Shown here: positions 1 through 9,754 of the stretch, piece by piece
Position numbering within the stretch: position 1 is the stretch's first letter
Layout of the letters: the number at the start of each line of letters is the position of its first letter
Program-made: the position numbers and the translations under genes
NCBI GenBank assembly: GCA_036250225.1
Contig: JAPZLL010000009.1
Location: 744,001 to 808,000 of the forward strand
Reading direction: 5' to 3'
From: Cercophora sp. LCS_1
Taxonomy: Eukaryota > Ascomycota > Sordariomycetes > Sordariales > Lasiosphaeriaceae
DNA length: 64,000 nucleotides
The notes under the pieces: generated by a model
The model's database searches: none
What the model was told of the DNA's origin: nothing
Seen by the model: only the letters and a program-made list of their open reading frames with translations

Positions 1-226
1 GGCCATCCCGTGGACGAGACTGCCGAAGTTGAACGAGATAGCCAAGGAGTTTTACGATGAGCTGCCTAGGCACGAGAGCTGGGTGTATGTGCTATGGAGG
101 TTTATCTTTGACGAGCAAGTCGGCATGAGGTGTCGCGTCAAGCGCAAGGAGGGTGGCCGAGTCGTGGGTGGCGGGTCAGCAGTGGCAAAGCCAGCTGGGT
201 GGACAGAGGACGAGATTGAGGCCTAG
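1..226 (+). CDS. Sphingolipid delta-4 desaturase, C-terminal end only (5' end outside window)
   Basis: Only the last 74 codons are present; the frame is open from base 2 and stops at TAG 224-226. The enzyme family (DES1/DEGS1) introduces the 4,5 double bond of dihydroceramide in the ER membrane. The visible tail runs from an IPWTRLPKL stretch through KEFYDELPRHESW, VLWRFIFDE and a basic RVKRKEGG end. It lines up with the C-terminus of human DEGS1 as I remember it (IPG-LP-IA-EYYDNLPHYNSW-VL-DF--D-RMKRH). The catalytic histidine boxes lie upstream, outside the window, so activity cannot be judged. The call rests on C-terminal similarity alone. Confidence 0.8.
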   Translation, partial: AIPWTRLPKLNEIAKEFYDELPRHESWVYVLWRFIFDEQVGMRCRVKRKEGGRVVGGGSAVAKPAGWTEDEIEA

Positions 227-1631
227 ATTCAGAGCGAGAGTGTTCATTGTATGATAAGTTGGATCGACGACGAAGAGGGCCATCGTCTTGATGGGCGGAT
301 TAAGAATGATGTACATATGTCTCTACTTCGGCGAGATTTCCCGATAGAGAAAATCGGTTATAACAACACAGGAATGTTGTTGTTGGTTCAGTAATCCAGA
401 CTGTGCCTACCACCTTGAGATGTGTCTGATGTGAACAGCCTCGGGCCGTCCCGCGTTGATCTGCCACATTTTTTTTTTTTTTGGGATGCATGAGAACTCG
501 ATCCGTTGAGCAGCTTACTCCCTTGCCCGTTTGCTCATGACGATTGAAGAGTGGTAGAATTGTAGTTGATACTTTGCTACCTGACCTCATGATTACAAGC
601 ATTACCCCCTGACGACCACCGCTCGTCTTCTCCCTTCACGCCCACGGTATCACCAGTGCAGGGTTATCCCTGTTCCCTTCCCATCTGCCCCAACGATCAA
701 CCCATTCCGGAGCCGATATGCAGGCCAGCCTCCAAGTCCAAACCTTTAGCCTGTCTTGCCTTGCCAGCCTGACCAAATCCCAACCGTACCCATATCTATT
801 CCCGATTCCCCATCTAGAATACCCGCCACCTAATCTATTGGCTACCAGTACTCACCAGGCGAAACTTCTCAGCCAGACTAAGTAAACAAACATAATCACA
901 CACAACACATAAATCATCAACGTCATAACCCGTTCTAGACGGAGAGGGAGGGGAAAAGCCAAGAAAAGAAGAAAATTGGGTATTCGTCATGTCCAGTGAA
1001 GGTGTAGCAGTGTAGTGTAATGTAAGATAATGTGTAGTGTAGGACAGCAGCAAGCAAACGAGAGCTGGGGGGGAAGTGCCATTGCCATCCATCGTCGACC
1101 ATTCCCTTCCCTTCATCCTCCTGATCTACCTCCTTCACAACACAGCACAACGTCACTCCCGAGGCCCGTCACGACACACACGACACAGCCTTGTCACTAA
1201 CTCTCCCTCTTCCCAAGAGTCTAAAGGAAATAAAAAGACTGGTATATCATAAAACCCGCTCTACCCGTTCATATCAAAAACGGGCCAGAGACATGAAGAC
1301 GGTGTTGAGGCATCGTAGAAATCGCTTCCCTTTCTTCTTTGTAAGACCTTGATTTTATTTTCGCCAGTTCCCCCCCAAGAAAAACAAATCCCGCTTCCCC
1401 TTGCCGATCCGAAGAAAAAAAAACCCCCAACGCCGTCCGGGAAACTCTTGATTGAGTCCGGGACAAACAAAATATTTTGGAATTCCCCATAACGCATGTC
1501 ATGCAATCGCTTTGTCCCACTTATACAACCGTCCCCCCAGAAAAGATCTTGCAACAAAATTTTGTTGACAAAGGAAACGGGCCAAATCCGATCCAATCCG
1601 CAGGGTGGACTCTACCGTCTCGCCCGCAGAA
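227..1631. other. Intergenic region between two convergent genes
   Basis: This is the 3' flank of both the desaturase (+) and VAC7 (-). It holds a T-run near 469-483, an imperfect GTGTA/TGTAG repeat near 1002-1045 and an A-run near 1417-1424. Short open frames have no recognisable protein character. No gene seen. Confidence 0.6.
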
Positions 1632-4442
1632 TTAGAACGTTATGTGGATCTGGCCACCGGTGTCTGTATTATTTGGCGGCATGGCCGGATCATTCGCGGC
1701 GTTGGGCTTGACGGTCGTCTTGCCTGATATCGTTGCTGTCCGGACACGCTGACTGAGAGGAAGAGTGTATTTGAGAACGCCCTTGAGGATGAGCTGAAAC
1801 TCGTCCTTCATGATGTTCTCCCATCGTTCTGGACCGCCGTAAGTTCCGTTGCCGGGATGGACGAGGCGTACCTCGCCTGTGGATTCGGAGATTCCGGAGT
1901 GGAAGAAGGAGCCTTCGAATGTTAAAGCGCTGTCGAAGCCTGTGATTGTGCCGAGGCGCATATTGGGCGCTGAGTCGGGGGGTTGGGGATCGTCGGGCGA
2001 GTCGTCCCGGATTGAAAGGCCTGGCTCGAACGGTCCATCGTTGTCCGGGTGCTGGCGCCACCACTCCGAGTCGGTACCTGCGTGCGGTGACTTGGCAAAG
2101 ACTTCAATATCTGCGGCGTCGACAACAACGACCACGACGTTTGGATTGTGCGCCCGGATTGTCAGGTCGAGCATGAGCTCCTGTTGGCTGGCGACGACGT
2201 GATGCATGGACTTCAATTCAATCTCTGTTAGCGGCTGTGATGTGGCGAACATGAAGCCTATCGCGCCAGATACGACGAGAAGAAGCATGACCGTCAGCAC
2301 CAGGCAGCTTGCGAACCGGTTAAGGACCGAGGGAGGCGAGCGGTAGGATTGCGATTCCATCGACCGCAATGTGTGTGGGCCCCTTCGGGCTCTACCCGAA
2401 CGGGAAGATCGCATCGTTCCAGCTGAGATGAGAGGCGTTGTCTCATCATCAGCCCCCGTCGTATCGTCAAACTCGTAGCCGGCTGACAAATGCGTGGCCC
2501 GTTTGCCGTTAAGACCCGGGCCTCGAATAGTAAATCGGGGGCTCGGGGGTCCTGATGACTGTCTAGAGTTATTATGTCCCACAGCCATTGATGTGCCGAA
2601 GGGTGACTGTTCAGCAAAGAGCGAAGGGTGCCCATTGCCGCCATTGCGCCCCCAACGACCAAAGTGGTGATGATGCCGGGCCGTCCCACGAGCCGATCCG
2701 GCCCCGACATTGCTTCTGCCGGTGCCTTTCCCATCGTCCTCGCCGTTGGTGCTATCATTAGCGTTGCTGTTGTACGAGTTGACAAATTTCATGCTCTTCT
2801 TGACGCCGACAATCGGCGGGCCGGCGGTCTCCATGACGGCGTGGATCGATCGCATACCGTTCCGGTCGACTTGAACTTGGCTGGCCATCGACGTCGCGCT
2901 GGGGGTCCGGGAGTGGAATCTGTGAGGCCGCTCGCGAGCATCGGGCGGGTTCGAGTCGTAGACAAAGGTTTCTTCGGAATCTGACGAGTCGGCCTCCTCG
3001 ACTGCGCTGGCAACCTTTGCCTCGAAAATATCTGCCTTGGATGATGCTGTACGATGTCTTATCAGTAAACTGCTCATAACGAAACTTTGCCTGCGAGCTC
3101 CTGGCGTGCGTGGCCGGGAGCTCGTAGCGTCATCATGTTGACCGTGGTGTCTTGGAGGCGAGACACGCATCTCATTTACCGACGAGACTGGTCTAATGTT
3201 TTGATGATGCCGGGGCCGAGGTTGAGAAAAAATTGGCTCACCAGTGCCAGATGTCACGGTGGGTTGTTTCCGTGACGTCTTCTTCTTCTCCTTCTTTGGG
3301 CGGATTGTCTCAGTGCTGGGTTTTTGGCGTAATGTGCCGGTTGTGCTTTGAGTGCTTCCTCCTGGCGCAAGGGCAACTTGGGGGATTGAAGCAACCGTCT
3401 CGGTCTCCACAATCATGCTTTGCAACGAGACCTCGCCGGCCTTTCCTTTGGCGCCTGGCTTCACAGATGAGCTCGATTGCCTAGTCGCCAGCGGCGGCGC
3501 GCTGGTAGGGCCAGACCGCCTGCTGGCCTTGATGCTGCCGCTCTCGCTCCCACTCTCGTTGTGAGCCATGGCCGTCTTCCCCACCAAGCTCCTAGCGACG
3601 GAGATGTCTGCGGCATCCGGCTGCGAAGTCTCTGAAATGAAGCTGTCTTTAAGCTTTTCCTCCATCGACTCCTCTAGGGTGCGAGGAGACCCCAACGGAC
3701 TGACTTCCTGGACCGTCTCCAGTGTCGGTGCGCTTCCTCCTGCGCCGCGTGCCGGTGTGCGTGCTCCGGAGGCGAGGTGTTCGTCGGTGTCAGTGTCAGA
3801 TTGCGGTTCGACGTTCGAGGGTTGTGGGGGAGTCGCTCGTTGAAGGCTAATTGCTGGCGCCTCTTGCTCGATCCTCCGCGGCGGGGCGAGATTAGGTTTG
3901 TGGAGGATGGGTGGTGGAGACCGTAATCTGGGGGAAACGGGCCAGCGCGGAGACTCTCTCAAATGTTCCTGGGTGGTCGGTGATTTGACGGGAGCGCCGA
4001 TGCTGAGGTCAGACGTCGCAGGGAGGAGGGTTGGCGTCGTGGTGGACGAGAGGGTTCTCGCTGTCGAGGAAACGGGCGGGTTGTTGGGCCTCCCAACTCG
4101 TGATGGGCTGATCTCGTGAAGACTGTTCTTCCGGGATCTAGTGCCGGGAGTCGTAGACGAGGCCCGGGATATGCTTGTCCTCGAGAGTGGCCGAGCGGGT
4201 GAGGGTTCTCTGGACGCGAATGGTGACGGCGCGGCGGAGGAGGACGTGGAGGCGCCAGAGGTTTGCGAAGTCAGCTTCGACGGCCACGAGTCCGTCTTGG
4301 GCGTTATTGTTGCCGTGCTTGCTGTGGATTCGCGGGATAGTGGGGGAAACGGTGCCTGGGCGGCATTGCTTGGTGAGCGGGAGCGAGCGGCTTCGGGCGA
4401 GCCATTCGCGACGCTCGATGACTTGTCCATGTTTGCACGCAT
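1632..4442 (-). CDS. VAC7: Vac7-like vacuolar PI(3,5)P2 regulator
   Basis: A single long frame of 936 codons. Vac7 is a vacuolar membrane protein that, with Vac14 and Fig4, activates the Fab1 PI3P 5-kinase and so controls vacuole size and inheritance. The first ~700 residues are Ser/Pro/Arg-rich and low complexity. They are followed by one transmembrane segment (about residues 708-731, VLTVMLLLVVSGAIGFMF). After it comes a lumenal domain with a DLTIRAHNPNVVVV stretch typical of the Vac7/LEA-2-like fold, ending in HITF. The start used is the first in-frame ATG. The frame stays open 5' to a TAA near 4521-4523, and the open part (WHVPSAETSLHSS) looks protein-like, so a short upstream exon is possible. 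Family call confident, N-terminus uncertain. Confidence 0.82.
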   Translation of the reverse strand: MRANMDKSSSVANGSPEAARSRSPSNAAQAPFPPLSRESTASTATITPKTDSWPSKLTSQTSGASTSSSAAPSPFASREPSPARPLSRTSISRASSTTPGTRSRKNSLHEISPSRVGRPNNPPVSSTARTLSSTTTPTLLPATSDLSIGAPVKSPTTQEHLRESPRWPVSPRLRSPPPILHKPNLAPPRRIEQEAPAISLQRATPPQPSNVEPQSDTDTDEHLASGARTPARGAGGSAPTLETVQEVSPLGSPRTLEESMEEKLKDSFISETSQPDAADISVARSLVGKTAMAHNESGSESGSIKASRRSGPTSAPPLATRQSSSSVKPGAKGKAGEVSLQSMIVETETVASIPQVALAPGGSTQSTTGTLRQKPSTETIRPKKEKKKTSRKQPTVTSGTGEPIFSQPRPRHHQNIRPVSSVNEMRVSPPRHHGQHDDATSSRPRTPGARRQSFVMSSLLIRHRTASSKADIFEAKVASAVEEADSSDSEETFVYDSNPPDARERPHRFHSRTPSATSMASQVQVDRNGMRSIHAVMETAGPPIVGVKKSMKFVNSYNSNANDSTNGEDDGKGTGRSNVGAGSARGTARHHHHFGRWGRNGGNGHPSLFAEQSPFGTSMAVGHNNSRQSSGPPSPRFTIRGPGLNGKRATHLSAGYEFDDTTGADDETTPLISAGTMRSSRSGRARRGPHTLRSMESQSYRSPPSVLNRFASCLVLTVMLLLVVSGAIGFMFATSQPLTEIELKSMHHVVASQQELMLDLTIRAHNPNVVVVVVDAADIEVFAKSPHAGTDSEWWRQHPDNDGPFEPGLSIRDDSPDDPQPPDSAPNMRLGTITGFDSALTFEGSFFHSGISESTGEVRLVHPGNGTYGGPERWENIMKDEFQLILKGVLKYTLPLSQRVRTATISGKTTVKPNAANDPAMPPNNTDTGGQIHITF

Positions 4443-7400
4443 CCAAGGGTTGTTTCGGGGCCGGCCGGCGGGGGAGGAATGGAGGCTCGTCTCGGCCGAT
4501 GGCACATGCCAGGGCTTGTCTTAGCTGGGAGAAGGACAACTGTGCGGCGCGACCAAGTGAATCATGATGTCCGGGCCGGCATGCAAGAGTTGTGTCTGCC
4601 TCCCTCTCCTGCGATATGCCCCGTCTGGTTGCTCGCTTGGAAGCTTGTTCAATGGCTCCTTGCCGCTTGCGCGCGCTGCCGGGGCGCTTGACCTGCAAGT
4701 TTGGCTTTGTGGTTACTCGATAGTACGGGGTAAGCGTTCGTCACTGATAAACATAAAGCGCGGCGGGTTGCTGAGGGAAAAGGGTTGACCCTGCGGGAGG
4801 GATCGAGAGGGCGAATGGACGGCGAGTGGATGTGCGGACGTGTGGACGGGTGATTGATGGATGATGTCGTTGGTCTAGCAGACGGGGCAGACGGGGGCCC
4901 AGAACGGGTTGGGGCCAAGCCTGCGCAATGCGTATTGTAAGGCTCACCCAGTCCCTAGCGAGATGGTGTGCTGGCCAGCTGGCCCGCCGCCGTTTTGGGC
5001 TGGCTCCTCGCTTGTCTGCCCTGCTGGAAATGGTCACGCTCAACTGTGTGACGACCGGACAATTCACTCCCGCTTGCAACGTCCAGCGTTCAGCATCCAT
5101 CCGTCATCCCGTCCAGCAATGCTACACGACACAGGACTGTACATACAGCCGGGAGCTATTATTTCATCATGATGCCGAAATACTTTGCGCTGTGCGTCTC
5201 TTGTGCTCTGTAACGCATCCGCAAGGGCGCAATTGCTTCCTCCTCGCCCGCCTTAGCTATCTCACCATGGAATCTACGAAGCAAAAGAACAGCTGGATGG
5301 CGGGAGTCCGGGCGAAGAGAGTCTGGAAAGAGAAAAAAAAAACTCGTTCTGCTAGGCATTGGAAATGCGCCGACCCGAATCGCCCCTGAGTTGGCTTGCT
5401 GGGTGTACCTGTCAGGTGGGGCGTTTACCGTGGGGTACGAAAATTGCGCTTCTCACCGCCGATTTGAGACGGTGATTACGGTACCCACGAGTACTCCTCT
5501 GGCCCATCGGTACCTGATCGGCTCCACTCATTCCGACAGCGTGGTGCCCAAAAAGCTTCCAGTCGTTCGTTCCTTGTTGGCAACGGCTGGGGTGATGTTA
5601 AGGTGGTACCTGCCGTTTTGCTTCTGAAACTGCTTCGTTTGGAGGTCCGTCCCTTTTTTTTTTTTTTTGCTTGGGACACAACCCTATCAATTTCGTGGAA
5701 ACATATTCACGTTGTTTTTGTGAGCTGGAGAATCCCGGCTCAGGGGAACCCAACCTCGTGGTCCCCCGAATGAGCCGGCAGGCGGTGCGGGGTTCATGAT
5801 GACGGTGGCTGTTGTGGCTTGAAGCTTCGAACCTCCAACCCGGATCCATCTGATCGCAGTCTGATAAAGGGCCAGAAACTCAAGATCCACCGATCTGGGC
5901 AACGTTGCCCTGTTGACGTTTTCAGAGACAAGGGACGCAAGGACTGCCAGCTCAGCCGCAGACATGGATGACTGTGTTGCAAAAATACCTTTCTTGTGAA
6001 ACGGCACTTGAGCTAAGGTTCAAGGCAACATTACGCGTCGTTGGGCGTAGAAGGCCCAATGTCAACGGAGGATTCAAACCTTGGCCTCCAGCGTTGATAT
6101 TTCCTAGGGACCTCTCGGCATATCGCGCAAAACGGTGCTCACCAACGAAAACGCGCCTCGGGCTCCATCTTACCAGGAACCAGCTTCCGAATGGAGTCGA
6201 TCAACTAGAACTCGACTGCAACTCCCCGAAATCCTTGCCGTTTTATCGACGCTAACTCGGCTTCGCACATGGCGGGTGACCGTTGTCTCAGTACAAGAGA
6301 CGATCATGGCCGTGACAGGCAGATAAAAAAACATTTCAATATTGAAGCTCTCGTACCATCCTATCAACCCGCAGAACTATCCCGAAGAGAAGCACCGAGA
6401 GTAAAAGGCACCAGCCTCTCACAGACAGCCAAGTGGACGCGGGAGTTTGCGCGCGCCACAGTTGCGTCGTTACGTCTCATCGCTAAACGGGCTAGACAGG
6501 TTACAGCGGTATTTTATTTCTCTCATCATCGCATCGCAGTCCTGCAGTCTGCTATGTGCTGAGTTGGCGCGTTGCAGAGTCCGACGGTCCGTCCGCAGCG
6601 GCCCGGCAGCAGCCTTGCCGGAGCTGGAAACCCGACCGATCGCGAAAGCGGAAAGGCGAGAGCCCAGCCGAGGAGCCACCAGCGACAGCCTTGTCCCTTG
6701 TCCAAACACCAACCAGACCGCCAGAACCAACGGTCACGAGTCCAGGAATCCCGTTTTTTGTTGAGGGCAAACATTTGTTCTGTGCGAAAACTCACCGGTT
6801 TTTCCCGCTGTGTCATCTGGACAAGAAAACCCGCCGTGAGATTGCCAACGACGTTGGGAAAAGGGGGTTTGCCCAGTCCCTGCCAACGGTGGCTTGACAC
6901 GTGGTTCTGCTTGGAAATTGAAAGCCTTGCACCCACCACCCCCAGATTTTCTTCTTGCTTGCAGTTGCAGCAGCCGGGAATTCACCGATGCTTCTCGATT
7001 CGCGGCAGCAACAATTTCCCTGCGCAATAACAAGCCTCCACCATCTACACAACACAAAAACATGGGGGAAGGACACGCATCGCAAACATGTCACCCGACA
7101 GGCGGTGGGCGCAGGTGCTAAAGCTCACTCGCTCGTCACCTCCATTCCCACCCTTTGCTCGCCTGATCTCATTCGGCGCGCAGGAACCCGTCCGTTCCTA
7201 CTGGCCCTAGGGCGCTAAATCCCAGGCGGCTTTTTTTTTTTTCCCCTCTGGTGTTTGTTTCGCGCCCTCCCGCATGACGCCTCCGATGCACCCCACGCTC
7301 TTCTGGAATCGTGGGCGGTCGTGAATGGGTCATGACGGTTCCGAGAAGTCCTCGTCCCGTACTGTCTCAGACCCCTATTTAGGGGTCTTGCTTTCTTTTT

Positions 7401-8409
7401 TTTTTGTCTTCTTCAGACAATGGGGTGTGGGGAACCCCCGTTCTGGACATCGTGCAGCATGATGTGATTTTGTTTGGATGAGCAGAAGACAAGTCTGAGG
7501 GGAGAGACGGCTTGGTTGTGGGGTAATATTGGGTTCCATTTTCTCTTGTGGTCTTTGCTGGCCAGTTCTTGCCGCCTCGCGAGTTGCGCACATGGTGGCA
7601 TGATGGAGGTGTTCTTATCGTCGGCGAGTTTGAACCTGAATGATGCCCAAATGGCCAAGCGCACGCTCGCTCCGTTTTGGAGGGTGAACTTCATGGCAGC
7701 CGGGCCGCAAAAGCCGCGAGATGGTATCGCCGGTTTTTTTTGGTGGACCTTGATAGGAGCCAACTCCGGCGCAGTGAGCTCGGACCGAAATGTCGTTTGC
7801 TGAATTGCCGAAAGTTGCGGCGACTACTTCATATATTTTTTGAGAGCACCGAGGGTTGTTCCCCGAGGTATGGTGGTGTTGAATTGGTAGGGTCGTCTCA
7901 TAGGCCCGTCCATGAACCCACTACCAGAAGATTTCCATGGAGACGACCAACAATCCGCTGGCCATCCGTGGACGGCCCTTTATGACCTTAGACCGGAGCA
8001 TGATGTACAACCGTGTTGGAAATAGCTGAACAGGTTGAGACCACTTGAAACGGCACGACCTGAATCCGAGGTTCTGTTCTCGTCAGCCAATGCTTGTTAT
8101 ATCCAGAACTGACCCTGCTCATCTTCGTCAACCTCGTCTTCGGATTGTGAGGGCTCATTGTTTGTCTAACCAATATCTCTCATTTAGTCCTCCATGGCCA
8201 GTTCGAACACGAGCCGCAACATGTCCTTTTCTCAGAAGTGTCACAGAAGCTTCCACTCTCTATGACCTCCAGCTTGTCAAGGAAACTTGCCATTGCTGTC
8301 TCTTGCTTGAGGGGAAAGATATAGTCTTGGCCAGGCCGTGGTTACTCCCAACCACTTCCAGGCCTTGTGGAGGAGGAACACGTCGATAGCTTCCATGGCA
8401 CCCCTAGAT
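4443..8409. other. Long gene-poor interval upstream of VAC7
   Basis: About 4 kb without a convincing gene. The first few hundred bases are presumably the VAC7 leader and promoter. T-runs occur near 5654-5668 and 7231-7242, and a perfect 14-bp palindrome GGGCAACGTTGCCC at 5897-5910. A 106-codon minus-strand frame (5687-6007) has a protein-like middle (MSAAELAVLASLVSENVNR) but no recognised family. The HET relic follows to the right. Confidence 0.5.
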
Positions 8410-9000
8410 GTGCTACCATCCCACGAATCCCTGGGGTGGTATCTGGTGAGAATGCTTGGGGATGAAGACACACCCCATGATGCTCTCGGTGAAAGGGTCG
8501 ACTCTTGCAGAAACGCCCGGTCGATGCCGGCAGTGTTCTGGGTCATTCATTTTCCCCGGATGATTAAAACCCGATCTTAGAACCGATTGTTGGTCACTCC
8601 TTGTCAAGAAAGACACTTGAGCATCTCTGGGTGCTAGGAGCCCTTGCAAAGTCCAGCCTCTAGTAAACCACCGGATTTTCTCAAAGGCTGCCATTCTGAC
8701 TGACTCGGTGAGATCGCTGGCTGGAACGTCGAAGAGAGAGGCATAAAAGATGTCAGCCATCGGTAAAGCCCAAACGTGGAGTTTATGGCCTCGGACAGCT
8801 CGGCGCTGCTCGTTTCATCAATAACATAATCCACCCATACTCAGGCAGGATGTTCTAGCTTCGGGAAGACAAGACGGTAGAGATCGAGGACTTTGTGATA
8901 TCTACCGCGCTGCTTCAGAGCATTAACACGCCTTCGCTGAAGATTGTTGAAACACTGCTTCATTCCCAACGTTCTCTTTGCTCCCCACCGCAGATTTGAT
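8410..9000 (-). pseudogene. Degenerate HET-domain (heterokaryon incompatibility) gene
   Basis: HET proteins trigger self/non-self recognition and cell death after hyphal fusion. Reading the minus strand, recognisable HET blocks appear in the right order. They are a WG near 8985, FNNLQ, VWVD then SSAELSEAINS (about 8780-8812), FYASLFDVPAS, RWFTRGWTLQGLLAP (about 8629-8673) and GIDRAFLQ (about 8505-8528). The blocks are split between frames: the first part in one frame, the DVPAS-RWFTRGWTLQ part in another, and GIDRAFLQ back in the first. A TGA (8841-8843) interrupts the frame just before VWVD. The usual WVDTCCID is reduced to WVDYVID, and the expected MPLLYGEG block is not seen. I saw no intact start or end. 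It is a relic and not a functional gene; the exact limits are approximate. Confidence 0.75.
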
Positions 9001-9754
9001 CGACTCCACCAACGTTGGAGGATTTTTTGATCAAGATGGCGCCCTCCAGTCAACACTGCCCCGGGTGGTCTACGGGTTCTTTTTGGAATTCTAATGCCTC
9101 TCCGAGATTGCGGCAGGCATTCGAAGACCGGCCGATGCTTTTGGATTTCGGATATACCCCTTTCCATTTCACGGATATGCCTTCAAACTTTTTGTGTCTA
9201 CCTTTTCTTTTACCAAGGTCTCTGGACGCAAGCATTGAAGTTCCCATGGGTCCACTCTAGCACCAAATGGTGTATAGAAGCCCTAAGGGAGAACGCCTTC
9301 ACAAAGAGGTCTTAGAAACTCTTTTCGAGGCATCAAAATATTTCACATGCCTTCAAAATATATCTCTGTGCTGGGAATATTATTATATGTCTGTTGAGAA
9401 AGGGATCATGGCTTGACGTCATTTGATGCTGTGTTGGAAAATCCGGCGGATGGCGTTCTCGTGTGTGATGGCAAGTAGTTGGAGACAAGTCGGTCTTTAA
9501 CAGGCCGGACATCCATAAATCCCAGCGTTTTTACCCACCCAGCTAGGTTTTCCCGAACCCCATCGATCACTGACATGCGCATTCAGTACTAGTTGCCTTG
9601 ATTACCTGTGTGGTGGTGAGAGTCCCCTGAAAATTCATTACATAATCAAGCCAAGGACCAAACTGCGACTGCGGGACACCACCGATAAGATAAGCACCAT
9701 TTCACTTCTGAAGCTCTGAACCCGTGCTTGTCCTTCTAACGAACAATCAGCAAT
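9001..9754. other. Upstream region of PRP2 with a dispersed-repeat copy
   Basis: It lies between the HET relic and the helicase start codon. It may include the decayed 5' end of the HET gene (near 9001-9170) and the leader of PRP2, and it contains one copy of the dispersed repeat (9379-9443). No other gene seen. Confidence 0.5.
9379..9443 (+). repeat. Dispersed repeat, copy A
   Basis: 65 bases starting ATTATTATATG match 31640-31704 on the same strand with about 7 mismatches and 2 single-base gaps (roughly 86% identity by hand alignment). A weaker match may continue some 25 bases downstream. The gaps fall so that no shared reading frame is kept, so it looks like non-coding repeat DNA. Family unknown. 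Confidence 0.65.

Noticed and set aside
5815..5845. Possible tRNA B-box (GGTTCGAAG) on the minus strand
   Set aside because: The flanking bases do not form a T-arm and there is no A-box at the right distance. Other GTTCAA-like sites failed the same test.
5687..6007. 106-codon minus-strand frame with a protein-like middle
   Set aside because: No recognised family, no intron-exon context and no conserved motif. It could be a fragment of a lost gene, but I cannot support it.
8277..8546. Extension of the HET relic leftward to 8277
   Set aside because: Beyond the GIDRAFLQ block the frames show no HET-like sequence, so the limit is set near 8410.
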